Positions 53,020 through 62,501 of a stretch of DNA of 64,000 bases are shown piece by piece. Source of the stretch: an uncultured Cytophagales bacterium (lineage in GTDB: Bacteria > Bacteroidota > Bacteroidia > Cytophagales > Thermoflexibacteraceae); contig CALHUI010000017.1 of assembly GCA_938039675.1 (NCBI GenBank), forward strand, positions 1 through 64,000, given 5' to 3'. The notes under the pieces were generated by a model, which saw only the letters and a list, made by a program, of their open reading frames with translations, had not been told where the DNA came from and did not search any database. The position numbers were made by a program, and so were the translations under genes. How positions within the stretch are numbered: the stretch's first letter is position 1; each line of letters opens with the position of its first letter.

Positions 53020-54153
53020 ATGCTCAAAATCAACCGACAAGAACTGTCCGGTGCATTTGGCGACATCGGCACGGATTTTCCGCTGCTGGTGGCTGTTATT
53101 ATGGCTTCGGGGCTGGAAAGCGCCAACGTGCTGACCATTTTCGGGCTGTTACAGGTGCTGACCGCTCTTACCTACCGTATGCCAATGCCCGTGCAGCCGC
53201 TCAAAGCGATGGCATCGTTGGTTATTGCGCAGAAAATTACAGGCAATATTTTGCTGGGGGCAGGGCTTGCCATCGGACTGGTAATGCTTGCGCTGTCGCT
53301 GACGGGTGCGTTAGACCGCCTCATGCGCCTTATTCCTAAGGCTGTTGTCAGAGGCTTGCAACTGGGGCTGGGTGTTAGCCTGTGCTCGCTAGCTATCAAA
53401 GAATACGTGGCAGCAGAACAGTGGCAAGGTTATGTGTTGGCGGCAGTAGCCTTTGCATTTGTCCTTGTTTTACTGGACAACAAAAAATATCCTGCAGCAC
53501 TGGCTGTAATAGCTCTGGGGCTGATTTATGCGCTGGTGTTTAAGGTGTCTGCCACAACTTTTACCAATGCCGTTGCTTTTCAGTTGCCGCAACTTTTTAT
53601 TCTCTCGGCCGATGATATTGCCAAAGGTTTTGTATGGCTCGCCATACCGCAAATACCGCTCTCTTTGGGCAATTCCATTATTGCCACTAAGCAAATCAGC
53701 AGCGACCTTTTTCCCAAACGGAAAGATATTACTATAAAAAAAATAGGCCTTACCTATTCGCTGATGAACTTGATAGCACCTTTTCTGGGTGGGATTCCCT
53801 GCTGTCATGGTGCAGGCGGCATGGTAGGGCACTACACCTTCGGCGGTCGCAACGGCGGCTCCGTACTGATTTACGGCTTGTTCTACATGGTGTTGGGGCT
53901 GTTTTTTGGCAATGGATTTGAGCAAATTGTGCAAATTTTTCCACTCCCTGTTTTGGGAGTCATCCTCTTCTTTGAGGGTTTGAGCCTGATATTTTTGGTA
54001 AAAGACTTAGCTCATGAAAAACGCAATTTTCTGATAGCTGTTTTATCGGGTATTGTGGCTTTTGCAACACCCAACGGCTTTGCAGCTGCACTCCTCATCG
54101 GTACAATGATATACTACGCACCAATTCCTTTTAAAACTTTTACAGGGGAGTAA
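53020..54153 (+). CDS. Putative sulfate/molybdate transporter (MOT1-like)
   Basis: A 377-residue protein with about ten helices. It shows the MOT1-type signatures ELSGAFGDIGTDFPLLVAV near the N-terminus and QPLKAMASLVIAQ, then QIPLSLGNSIIATKQISSDL and GGIPCCHGAGGMVGHYTFGG, resembling the SulP-related molybdate transporters of plants and bacteria. It may import molybdate; sulfate is the alternative. No molybdopterin genes are adjacent. The ATG at 53020 begins the conserved region. Confidence 0.88.
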   Translation: MLKINRQELSGAFGDIGTDFPLLVAVIMASGLESANVLTIFGLLQVLTALTYRMPMPVQPLKAMASLVIAQKITGNILLGAGLAIGLVMLALSLTGALDRLMRLIPKAVVRGLQLGLGVSLCSLAIKEYVAAEQWQGYVLAAVAFAFVLVLLDNKKYPAALAVIALGLIYALVFKVSATTFTNAVAFQLPQLFILSADDIAKGFVWLAIPQIPLSLGNSIIATKQISSDLFPKRKDITIKKIGLTYSLMNLIAPFLGGIPCCHGAGGMVGHYTFGGRNGGSVLIYGLFYMVLGLFFGNGFEQIVQIFPLPVLGVILFFEGLSLIFLVKDLAHEKRNFLIAVLSGIVAFATPNGFAAALLIGTMIYYAPIPFKTFTGE

Positions 54154-54378
54154 GAACCATAAGTACTGCAAGATTTTGAAATTGCGATTTCGGATTTAAA
54201 GTGGGCAAATAACTAAGTCATCTGCAACAATATACATACTATTTTAACATAATTTAAAAATACTTGTATACAACTACACAACAGAAAATGGGTAGCAGCA
54301 AACCAAGGAAGAAGGCACTACGGCTGAATATCAGACTGCATTTTTGGAAGAAGAGGCCAAGGCTTTTGAATGGCTGAA
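54154..54378. other. Short spacer with a possible coding relic
   Basis: AT-rich spacer. Near 54300-54385 one plus-strand frame reads KEEGTTAEYQTAFLEEEAKA then FEWLNQ and ends at TAG. It looks protein-like but has an in-frame stop just upstream. It may be the 3' remnant of a lost gene; too short to name. Confidence 0.3.
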
Positions 54379-55695
54379 TCAATAGCCGCCAATTTGCCTC
54401 AGAAGCACCCTGTGGCGAGGCACGTGCACAAGAGTCATTACTAACAATCCCAGAATAAAAAACACACCCAAAGCAAGCGCACTGTTTCTCATGCTTTGGG
54501 TAATTTGTTCTATCAGCCCGAAGGTAAATGTGCCGCCAATGATGGAAACTTTCTCCACCACGTCATAAAAACTGAAAAATGACGTATTATCTGCCGTATC
54601 TTTGGGAATCAGTTTGGTATAGGTAGAACGCGAAACCGATTGGATACCGCCCATAATCAGCCCTACAAATGCTGCCAGCAAATAGAAGCCGGTTTCTTGC
54701 TGCACCATATAAGCCCCCATGCAAACCACTAACCAAAGGCTTAGCATAATGTTGATAGATAGGCGGTTACTTACCGATTTGGCAAGCCATGCAAACAGAT
54801 AGCCGCCGGGTATAGCAATCAGTTGAATAATAAGCACAGTAATAATGAGCTTATCGGCACTCATTTTAATTTCTTTTTCGCCAAAAGTGGCCGCCAGCAG
54901 CATAACGGTTTGTACGCCCATGCTGTAAAAGAAAAAGGCAAGCAAATAATATTGCGTAGATTTCAGATGTTGCAATTGCTTCCACACCAACCGCAGTTTA
55001 TCATAACCATGCGTAAGTAAATTGGTGTAAATATCTGGTGATTGGTGGCTGGTTTCCAGATACAAGAAGGTATATTGCGCGAAAACAATCCACCAAACCC
55101 CAACGGAAGCCAGCGATAAGCGTACGGCAAACAACTGATTGATAATGCCAAACCATTGGGGATGCTGCACCATCATCAAATTAATGACCAGTAATACTAC
55201 TCCGCCCAAGTAACCATAGGCAAAACCACGAGCACTCACACTGTCTAAACGGTTACGACTTGCAATTTCGGGCAGGTAGGCATTGTAAAAAACCAAACTG
55301 CCCGTATAGCCAAAGCAGGCCAAAATATTGCACAAAATACCCCAGACAATATTATCACCTTCAAAAAAGAACAAACCGATACAGGCCAGCGAACCAAGTA
55401 GGGTAAAAAAACGCATCATAGGTTTGCGAAACCTGCCGTAGTCGGCAATGCCCGCCAGCAGCGGCGAAAGCAGCGCCGCCAACAAAAAGGCAAAAGCAAG
55501 AGAATATGAATATAAAACCGTATTACTCACGCGCCAGCCAAGAAAATCAACAATATCTCCATTAAAAGCGCTGCGTGTAACCGAATTGTAATATACCGGA
55601 AAAAGTGTTGAGCTAATTACCAGCATGTAAGCCGAATTAGCCCAGTCGTACATACACCATGCGTGTATGGTACGCAGGTCATCCTTTTTTTGCAT
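54379..55695 (-). CDS. MFS transporter of the Atg22/UMF1 type
   Basis: A 438-residue protein with about twelve helices. The start IHAWCMYDWANSAYMLVISS (YDWANSAY is the family hallmark), SPLLAGIADYGRFRKPMM, SLVFYNAYLPEIA, and MGGIQSVSRSTYTKLIP match the UMF1/Atg22-like exporter branch of the MFS. The substrate is not predictable; amino acid or drug export is assumed for relatives. The ATG at 55695 precedes the conserved start; an upstream non-conserved stretch of 35 codons overlaps riboflavin synthase and is unlikely to be translated. Confidence 0.9.
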   Translation of the reverse strand: MQKKDDLRTIHAWCMYDWANSAYMLVISSTLFPVYYNSVTRSAFNGDIVDFLGWRVSNTVLYSYSLAFAFLLAALLSPLLAGIADYGRFRKPMMRFFTLLGSLACIGLFFFEGDNIVWGILCNILACFGYTGSLVFYNAYLPEIASRNRLDSVSARGFAYGYLGGVVLLVINLMMVQHPQWFGIINQLFAVRLSLASVGVWWIVFAQYTFLYLETSHQSPDIYTNLLTHGYDKLRLVWKQLQHLKSTQYYLLAFFFYSMGVQTVMLLAATFGEKEIKMSADKLIITVLIIQLIAIPGGYLFAWLAKSVSNRLSINIMLSLWLVVCMGAYMVQQETGFYLLAAFVGLIMGGIQSVSRSTYTKLIPKDTADNTSFFSFYDVVEKVSIIGGTFTFGLIEQITQSMRNSALALGVFFILGLLVMTLVHVPRHRVLLRQIGGY

Positions 55696-55711
55696 AATTT
55701 TGCCAAAAACA

Positions 55712-55719
55712 CAAATATA
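55712..55719 (-). promoter_or_regulatory. Putative -7 box for the MFS gene
   Basis: On the minus strand this reads TATATTTG, an exact -7 match 16 bases before the ATG at 55695. No -33 TTG was found. Confidence 0.35.
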
Positions 55720-55725
55720 AACCAA

Positions 55726-56328
55726 ATGTTCACAGGCATCATTGAAGCATTGGGCAAAGTGGCGGCCATTCATCAGGATAAACGTAATATCCACCTGCAT
55801 ATCAGTTCACCTATTTCGCATGAGTTAAAAATAGACCAGAGCGTTTCGCATAATGGCGTGTGCCTGACGGTGGTAGCCATTGAAAACGACACGCACGTTG
55901 TTACAGCCATTCAGGAAACATTAGATAAAACCAATTTGGGAAGACTTCAAGTCGGCTCTTGGGTCAATTTGGAACGCTGTATGTCTGCTACAGGCCGCTT
56001 TGACGGACATTTTGTGCAGGGACACGTAGACCAGACAGGCCTTTGCACCCACATTGCCGATGAGAACGGCAGTTGGCGCTATACGTTCACCTACGATGCC
56101 TCTATTGGCAATTTTACCGTGGAAAAGGGCTCTATTGCCGTCAATGGGGTGAGCCTAACGGTGGTGGACAGCAAAATCGGAGAGTTTAGTGTTGCCATTA
56201 TTCCCTATACCTACGAACACACCACCTTCAACAGCCTTCGGGTTGGCGACTACGTCAATTTGGAGTTTGATATATTAGGCAAGTATATCAAGCGCATTAT
56301 GGATTTGCACATGCCTGCCGCTAAATAA
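55726..56328 (+). CDS. ribE: Riboflavin synthase
   Basis: A 200-residue enzyme that converts two 6,7-dimethyl-8-ribityllumazine molecules into riboflavin. It shows two lumazine-binding repeats: the first starts MFTGIIEALGKV and includes SVSHNGVCLTVV; the second includes HFVQGHVDQTG and GSIAVNGVSLTVV. The MFTGIIE start is diagnostic and fixes the ATG at 55726. It is a single gene divergent from the MFS transporter; no other rib genes are adjacent. Confidence 0.97.
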   Translation: MFTGIIEALGKVAAIHQDKRNIHLHISSPISHELKIDQSVSHNGVCLTVVAIENDTHVVTAIQETLDKTNLGRLQVGSWVNLERCMSATGRFDGHFVQGHVDQTGLCTHIADENGSWRYTFTYDASIGNFTVEKGSIAVNGVSLTVVDSKIGEFSVAIIPYTYEHTTFNSLRVGDYVNLEFDILGKYIKRIMDLHMPAAK

Positions 56329-56413
56329 GTTGCACCGCCACACAATAACACACCTAAAAAGCAGTTAATATAATAATAAATTACATGAACAGCTAAATTC
56401 TTCTTGCACTGCC

Positions 56414-57193
56414 ATGAATTGCATTATTGTAGATGACGACGCTTTCTCCCGCACCGTAATTAGACAATTAGTAAAGCGGACTGCGAACCTCGAGCCAGTA
56501 GCCGAATGCAGCAGTGCGATTGAAGCCTATCAGCTATTGAAAAACATAGAAGTGGATATCATTTTTTTGGACGTGGAAATGCCGGAAATGTCGGGATTGG
56601 ATTTGCTGAAAACCCTCAAAAAAATGCCGCAGATTATTGTCGTTACAGGTAATAAGAACTATGCGGTAGAGGCTTTTGACTACGACGTAACTGATTTTTT
56701 GGTAAAGCCCGTAGAATATCCGCGTTTTCTGCGCGCCGTTGACCGTGCCGAAAGCAACCTGCAACGCGAAACTTCCAAATTGCAACTGCCGCTTGTAAAA
56801 GCCGTTGCAGAACCTGTCGTAGAACGCGTACAGCCGGAAATTATGGCCACACCACAGGAAGCCGCTCCGGGTGAAAATTTCTTTGTCAAAACCAAAGACG
56901 ACGGGCGAATTGTACACCTGCAAACCAATGAAATAGAGTTCATTGAGGCACTTTCCGATTATGTAGAAATCCATACTCTTTCAGGTAACTGCTATGTGGT
57001 TCACAGCACCATGAAGGGCATGGAAAAGAAGCTGCCTGAAAATACCTTTGTTCGTGTACATCGCTCGTTCATCATCAACACAGATTGTATCCGCTCCATC
57101 GAAGACGATAAAGTAGTGATGCTTAACCGCAAAATTCCTATCGGAAACTCTTATCGTTCGGGCTTTTTAAGCAGCCTCAATATTTTGTCGTAA
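56414..57193 (+). CDS. LytTR-family response regulator
   Basis: A 259-residue two-domain regulator. The receiver domain (NCIIVDDDAFSRTVIRQLVK ... IIFLDVEMPEMSGLDLLK with the phospho-acceptor Asp, and FLVKPVEYPRFL) is followed by a ~30-residue linker and a LytTR DNA-binding domain (EIEFIEALSDYVEIHT, MKGMEKKLPENTFVRVHRSF, IPIGNSYR). No histidine kinase is adjacent. The 3' end overlaps the convergent nadE gene by 17 bases. The target genes are unknown. Confidence 0.93.
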   Translation: MNCIIVDDDAFSRTVIRQLVKRTANLEPVAECSSAIEAYQLLKNIEVDIIFLDVEMPEMSGLDLLKTLKKMPQIIVVTGNKNYAVEAFDYDVTDFLVKPVEYPRFLRAVDRAESNLQRETSKLQLPLVKAVAEPVVERVQPEIMATPQEAAPGENFFVKTKDDGRIVHLQTNEIEFIEALSDYVEIHTLSGNCYVVHSTMKGMEKKLPENTFVRVHRSFIINTDCIRSIEDDKVVMLNRKIPIGNSYRSGFLSSLNILS

Positions 57194-59180
57194 CGTAGTT
57201 GTCCAATTGTTCCAATTCCCACTCATAGCCACCCGAAAGAATCGGGAAGCGGCACCACGTTTTGGGGTCTAGGTTCTTGTCGTCCAGATGGAATGACGGC
57301 GCATACCGCTCGCGTTTCCACTGGTTGCGGCACCACAGGCGGAAAAAGCGTTTGACCCACTCATGCATTTGCGGAACGGCATACTGCGGAAAACGCATTC
57401 GCATGAGTTCAAAGCATTCAATCGGCATTTTTTTGTCGCGAATGGCGGCTTCTTCTATTGCGTCCAGCAGGTCGTAAGGCATCAAGTCGTCTTCGTCGGT
57501 TTGTTTGCGGTCGGGCGGGCGCAGTTCCGCCGTTGGGTCTTGTTCGTTTACATAGCGCAATGCCGGAACAGTCCAATAACTGCCATCGGCAAGCCAAAGG
57601 CCTTCTTTTTCTAACCAGCGCAGCCACTGTCGCAAAAATGCTTTATCAATGCCTGCAATGGGGCTGAGGCCGCCGGAAGTATCGCCATCCATAGTGGCAT
57701 AGCCTACTGCCGCCTCTGAACGGTTAGAAGTAGATAGCAGCAAACCACCGCTGAGGTTGGTCAGCATCCAGATACTTGGGCTACGCACCCGTGCTTGTAC
57801 GTTTTGCAGCGCAATGTCGTCGGTAGCCCAACTCAATGGCCTGCCAATGCTGTCGGCAACCATTTGTTTGTAGCCTTCCACTATTGCGTCTACGTCTAAC
57901 TCGTAGAAAGTAGCGCCTAAGGTGTGTGCCAACCTACGGGCAGCAGTACGCGTAACTTCACTGCTGTTGCGCGTTGCTTGATAGGCAGTTGTAAGCATTA
58001 GGCGCATCATTTCTGCCGAGGTTTGGCACGGCTGAATCGCCTGCCAATACGCCAACTTGGCTTTAAATGCTTCTAAGCCAATGCTTTGAACACCCAATTC
58101 AACCATCAGGCGCACACAGCAACTGATAGCGGACGAATCCGCACCGCCGCTGAGCGACACGACAAATCCGCGTGAATAACTCTTGCGCATGTAGTCGTAC
58201 AATCCCAGTGCAAGGGCACGGGCAAACTCCTCCTCCTGCAAATACTCGCTCTTTTCCCATGCAACATCTTTGGCCTGCTGCATCACAGGCGCAATAATTG
58301 GGAAATGAAATTCTACATCAATGCAGTTTTCTTGCAATTCGGGAATATTGAAAACCGTGCTTGCCTGTGCCTGAGCCATCCGCGCCTCCTGAATGTCCAC
58401 CACAGCAGAAGTCAGCAGGCAGTCGTGAAAAGTCAGCCGCTCGCCTACTGCCAACAGTTGCCCTGATGAGGCAATGAGCGTGCCGCCGTCGTAAATAGCT
58501 CTGCCTGCTTCATTGCCCAACAAATTGGCGTAAACATAAGCCGTACCGAACGCACGACTGCCTTCCAATACAAAGCGCTTGCGTACTTCCAACTTCTGAA
58601 AGGCAAAATGGCTTGCACTTGGGTTGAGCAGCACATCTACGCCATAGCGATATAATTTCCGCCCCGGGCGATTGGCTACCCACGCATCTTCGCAAATCTC
58701 AAAACCGATTTTTACGCCACCGACGTTGAAATAAATATCGCCCAATGGATATTTTTTGCCATTGACGCTCATTTGCACTTGTTCGTCTTCAGGCCAAGGC
58801 GTAAACCAACGCGGCTCGTAGTGGATGCCGTTACCTGCCAAAAATCGCTTGGCAACAAAGCCGATAATTTCGCCATTTACCAGCAAACAGGCTGTATTGA
58901 AAATGCGATTTTGGTACATTAGTGGCAAGCCGACACATACGGCCATTTCTTCGGTGTGCGACCTGATTTCTTCCAAAACCTGTAAGGCAGTCTGATGCAC
59001 ACCGGGCGCGTAGAACATATCCTCGCAGCCATAGCCCGTGATACAAAGTTCCGGCAGGCAGAGGATGCTTACCTGCTCGGCGCGTGCCTGACCGATGGCT
59101 GATAGTATATTTCGCTTGTTTTGAACCCATGCCAAGGGTGTCTGATTCAGTACCGCCCCGGCAACTTTTATGAGTTGCAT
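57177..59180 (-). CDS. nadE: Glutamine-dependent NAD+ synthetase
   Basis: A 667-residue two-domain enzyme making NAD from deamido-NAD. The N-terminal nitrilase-fold glutaminase has Glu in LCLPELCITGYG, Lys in AKRFLAGNGIHYE and catalytic Cys in IGFEICEDAWV. The C-terminal synthetase has the ATP P-loop VVSLSGGADSSAISCCV and TSNRSEAAVGYATMDGD. The ATG at 59180 precedes the conserved start. With kynU and nadK, this is the third NAD-related gene in the window. Confidence 0.96.
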   Translation of the reverse strand: MQLIKVAGAVLNQTPLAWVQNKRNILSAIGQARAEQVSILCLPELCITGYGCEDMFYAPGVHQTALQVLEEIRSHTEEMAVCVGLPLMYQNRIFNTACLLVNGEIIGFVAKRFLAGNGIHYEPRWFTPWPEDEQVQMSVNGKKYPLGDIYFNVGGVKIGFEICEDAWVANRPGRKLYRYGVDVLLNPSASHFAFQKLEVRKRFVLEGSRAFGTAYVYANLLGNEAGRAIYDGGTLIASSGQLLAVGERLTFHDCLLTSAVVDIQEARMAQAQASTVFNIPELQENCIDVEFHFPIIAPVMQQAKDVAWEKSEYLQEEEFARALALGLYDYMRKSYSRGFVVSLSGGADSSAISCCVRLMVELGVQSIGLEAFKAKLAYWQAIQPCQTSAEMMRLMLTTAYQATRNSSEVTRTAARRLAHTLGATFYELDVDAIVEGYKQMVADSIGRPLSWATDDIALQNVQARVRSPSIWMLTNLSGGLLLSTSNRSEAAVGYATMDGDTSGGLSPIAGIDKAFLRQWLRWLEKEGLWLADGSYWTVPALRYVNEQDPTAELRPPDRKQTDEDDLMPYDLLDAIEEAAIRDKKMPIECFELMRMRFPQYAVPQMHEWVKRFFRLWCRNQWKRERYAPSFHLDDKNLDPKTWCRFPILSGGYEWELEQLDNYVTTKY

Positions 59181-59357
59181 AGATAAGTGTATCGTTAATT
59201 GGTAAGAAACAGCTTTTTAATGCTACAAGTTAGTATTTTTAAAAGAAACTTAATGTATTTTTTACACTTTGATTTGTAACAAAAATAATCGGTACGAAAA
59301 AGTATATTTTTTATCTTTACGGTGCTTTACAAAGTTATTTACTTATTAAAAACAGAT

Positions 59358-60005
59358 ATGGAAAATCAACAAGTGTATCCCATGCCTCGTATTGGCGATA
59401 AAGCTCCTGATTTTGAAGCAATTACCACACTTGGTAAAATTAAATTTTCAGACTACAACAAAGGTAAGTGGGTTATCTTCTTCTCTCACCCTGCCGATTT
59501 CACTCCTGTTTGTACCACCGAAATGACAGGTTTTGCCAAAGAAAAACAATTCTTTGCCGACCGCAATACCTTGCTGATGGGTCTCAGCATTGACAGCATC
59601 CACGCACACATTGCATGGGTAAACGCGGTGCATGAAAAAACAGGGGTGCTGTTTGAGTTCCCGATTGTGGCAGATATAGACATGAGCGTATCTAAACTGT
59701 ACGGCATGCTGCAGCCCGGCGAAAGCGAAACTGCTGCCGTTCGCGCTGTGTTTTTCATTGACCCGGAAGGCATTATTCGCCTGATTATGTACTATCCGCT
59801 GAACATCGGTCGCAACATGGAAGAAATCAAACGTGCACTGGTGGCGCTGCAAACTGCTACGGAAAACAAAGTAGCCTGCCCACTGGACTGGCAGCCCGGT
59901 GATAAGGTTATCGTTCCTGCACCAAAAACACTGGAAGAACTTGCAGACCGCAAAGCCAGTGATTTGGAAATGGTAGATTGGTATTTGGCTAAAAAGTCGC
60001 TGTAA
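59358..60005 (+). CDS. Peroxiredoxin (Prx6-like)
   Basis: A 215-residue thiol peroxidase. The peroxidatic Cys52 lies in HPADFTPVCTTEMTGF; RAVFFIDPEGIIRLIMYYPL and a further Cys in KVACPLDWQPGD agree with the Prx6-type long form, in which the second Cys may resolve. It reduces H2O2 and alkyl hydroperoxides in the cytosol. Its upstream region has a near-consensus -7 box (TATCTTTA, 59312-59319). It is a single gene between divergent nadE and convergent recQ. Confidence 0.95.
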   Translation: MENQQVYPMPRIGDKAPDFEAITTLGKIKFSDYNKGKWVIFFSHPADFTPVCTTEMTGFAKEKQFFADRNTLLMGLSIDSIHAHIAWVNAVHEKTGVLFEFPIVADIDMSVSKLYGMLQPGESETAAVRAVFFIDPEGIIRLIMYYPLNIGRNMEEIKRALVALQTATENKVACPLDWQPGDKVIVPAPKTLEELADRKASDLEMVDWYLAKKSL

Positions 60006-60168
60006 GCTGGCAACAGCATAGCAGTTGAGCAATGTAAAGCCCATCGTACACAAATGCGCGGATTGTTGCGCACGCTACGATATTTGCCGATTTTTTTTAA
60101 TTCCTAATCCGAAAATGGCGGTTTATTTTGCCCATTTGCCACTCGGAACACAGATTATACGGAAGACA

Positions 60169-60240
60169 CCAATTTTTTTTGCTTGAAGCACGAGCAGCTA
60201 CTCCGCACAGTCTGTGTTCCAATTTTTTTTTGCTTGGAGC
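60169..60240. repeat. Short direct repeat at the 3' end of the second recQ
   Basis: CCAATTTTTTTTGCTTGAAGC (60169-60189) recurs with one mismatch and one extra T at 60219-60240, a period of about 50 bases. The second copy covers the last codons of recQ and the first lies just beyond its stop, as if the gene end had been partly duplicated. Confidence 0.6.
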
Positions 60241-62168
60241 GCAATTTTTCCGTTTCCCAGATATTTTATCAGGCCGCGCGCTACCATTTGCCGCAGCGTT
60301 TCGGCGAAAACGGTTTCATCGTCGGGCAAAACTTTGCGCAGAAGCTCATCGGGCAGCAGCGGCTGTTTGCTCAAATATTTACTAACAGCTGACTCATACA
60401 CTTCAGCTAATTTATTGATTGCCTGTTTTTTTGCAGCCATGCAGTTATCGCAAATGCCGCAAGAAATTTCACGCTGTTCGCCAAAATAAGCAAGCAAGGC
60501 TTTTTGGCGGCAGCCTTTGGTTTGCAGATAATTTGCAATCGCCAAGGCCTTGCTCATTGCTTGCTGCTTGCGCAACTGATAGAAACTTTTGTCTATCCGA
60601 AAGTAGCCTGCCCCCATGCGCGGCATGGTAAACCTGATTTGAGGTTTGGTACGGGCAGGTGCAAAACAGAGTATCCCCTGCTGTTCCAATACTTGTAATT
60701 GTTTCACGATTTCAGATGGGCTGACTTTTAGCAAGATTGCCGCCCGACTGATTGAAAGAGGCGTAAAATCGGAGAAAGCCTCACCGCCGAAGTTGCGAAG
60801 CAAGTATTTCAACAAAGGTTCAAAAGCTGCATGAGCTACCTGAAAGCGATAAATCTCTTCAAAAGCTGCCTGAAACAGGAACTTATCCTGTGTTTCGGAG
60901 ACATCGTTGCGCTGTATCAGCCCCAATTCTTCTAAGCGATTGAGTGCCTGAAAAGCGACTGATGCTGCAATGGTTAAACCGGCGGCTTTAAAGGTTTGCA
61001 GAAAGTGCTCCATATCAAACTCCTGCGGAGCGGGTGGTGCTGTACCGATAGGTATTTGAAGATAATTTGCCAGCCGATAGTAAACCGCAGCCAATATTTC
61101 CACATCGGGATAGCTCTGCTCGACCCTTTGGGTTAAACGCTGTATTTCGTTAGGTTTGTAAAGTAAAACGGCATAGGCACGTTTGCCGTCGCGGCCTCCT
61201 CTGCCTGCTTCCTGATAGTAGGCCTCAGGCGATGCCGGCGGCGCTAAGTGTATCACCGAACGCACATCGGGTTTGTCAATGCCCATCCCAAAGGCATTGG
61301 TAGCTACTATCACGCGCGTTTTGCCTTTAATCCACGCATCCTGCTTAGCCGACCTTTCCTGCGGCGGCAATCCGGCATGATAAAAGTCAGCCGAAACACT
61401 GTTTTGCCGCAGCCATCGGGCTATTTCTTCGGTTGCGCGGCGTGTGTTCGCATATACAACCGAGGTGCCGGGCACTCCCGCCAACACCCGCAACAGGCGG
61501 TTGTAAACGTCTTCGGTTTCAAAAACCGAATAGGACAGGTTATCGCGCAGGAAACTTTTCCAAAATACGCGGCTACCTTGCCTGAAAAGGAGTTTTTCCT
61601 GTATATCCTGCTGCACTTCGAGGGTGGCTGTAGCGGTAAGCGCAAGGCAGGGGATATTTATGCCGATATGCTCTCGAAATGCGGCAATTTCCAAATAGGG
61701 CGGCCTGAAATCGTAACCCCATTGCGAAATACAGTGCGCTTCATCAATGGCCAGCAGGCCAATATTCATTTTACTTGCCCGTGTACGAAACAGTTCTGTT
61801 TGCAACCGCTCGGGTGAAACATACAGGAATCGGACCGGATTAGTTTGTGCATATATGCAATTGTCTAACGCAATATCTATTGCCTTTTGCGTCATGCCGC
61901 TGTAGATAGCCACTGCATGTATGCCCCTGTGGTTAAGTTGCTCTACCTGGTCTTTCATCAGGGCAATCAGCGGCGAAACCACAATGCACAGCCCCCCCAT
62001 TGCCAGTGCCGGCACTTGAAAGCAAACTGACTTGCCGCCACCCGTAGGCAACAATGCAAGTGCATCATTACCCGACAACACATGGCGGATAATATCTTCC
62101 TGCAAGGGGCGAAAAGCATCGTATCCCCAGTACTGTTTCAGCAGTGCATGTATGTCGGTGGTGTGCAT
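60198..62168 (-). CDS. Second RecQ-family helicase (no HRDC domain)
   Basis: A 656-residue RecQ paralogue. Helicase lobe 1 has LPTGGGKSVCFQVPAL and AIDEAHCISQWGYDFRPPYL; lobe 2 has VATNAFGMGIDKPDVRSVIH and YYQEAGRGGRDGKRA; a zinc-binding motif appears late (LLAYFGEQREISCGICDNCM). The region between carries a winged-helix domain. The HRDC domain present in the RecQ at 6639 is missing, and the two proteins differ throughout. It is a single gene, and its role separate from the first RecQ is unknown. Confidence 0.93.
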   Translation of the reverse strand: MHTTDIHALLKQYWGYDAFRPLQEDIIRHVLSGNDALALLPTGGGKSVCFQVPALAMGGLCIVVSPLIALMKDQVEQLNHRGIHAVAIYSGMTQKAIDIALDNCIYAQTNPVRFLYVSPERLQTELFRTRASKMNIGLLAIDEAHCISQWGYDFRPPYLEIAAFREHIGINIPCLALTATATLEVQQDIQEKLLFRQGSRVFWKSFLRDNLSYSVFETEDVYNRLLRVLAGVPGTSVVYANTRRATEEIARWLRQNSVSADFYHAGLPPQERSAKQDAWIKGKTRVIVATNAFGMGIDKPDVRSVIHLAPPASPEAYYQEAGRGGRDGKRAYAVLLYKPNEIQRLTQRVEQSYPDVEILAAVYYRLANYLQIPIGTAPPAPQEFDMEHFLQTFKAAGLTIAASVAFQALNRLEELGLIQRNDVSETQDKFLFQAAFEEIYRFQVAHAAFEPLLKYLLRNFGGEAFSDFTPLSISRAAILLKVSPSEIVKQLQVLEQQGILCFAPARTKPQIRFTMPRMGAGYFRIDKSFYQLRKQQAMSKALAIANYLQTKGCRQKALLAYFGEQREISCGICDNCMAAKKQAINKLAEVYESAVSKYLSKQPLLPDELLRKVLPDDETVFAETLRQMVARGLIKYLGNGKIALQAKKNWNTDCAE

Positions 62169-62501
62169 CCAAATAAATGTATGACAATTGGATTACAATG
62201 TAAGTATGATGTATTTTTTAGATGTTTTTATCTTATTTGATTGTTTTTTGGATTTTAGGATTAAAATTAGACAATAATGCCACCTTTACAGTGGAATGTT
62301 GGCAAATATAGACATTGGCAAACCGACAAATTATTAACCGAATCAAAATAGGCAATAGAACGCTGAACATCACTTCTATCACCATGACTGAAACGGCTAA
62401 CAGTAACCGCCGTTGCGGCGTACTGATTGCCTTACCTACATTGGATACTTCTTATGGGCACATGAGCTACCCTTATATTGCCTGAAAGAGCATTTTGTTT
62501 T
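62169..62501. other. Intergenic spacer, no recognised gene
   Basis: AT-rich spacer between recQ and ccmB. A 34-codon plus-strand frame (62384-62488) starting TETANSNRRCGVLIALPT is open but has no support. No ccmC, which normally follows ccmB, is found here. Confidence 0.5.

Noticed and set aside
62384-62488. 34-codon open frame in the recQ-ccmB spacer
   Set aside because: It is too short, with no signal, conserved motif or promoter; chance is sufficient.
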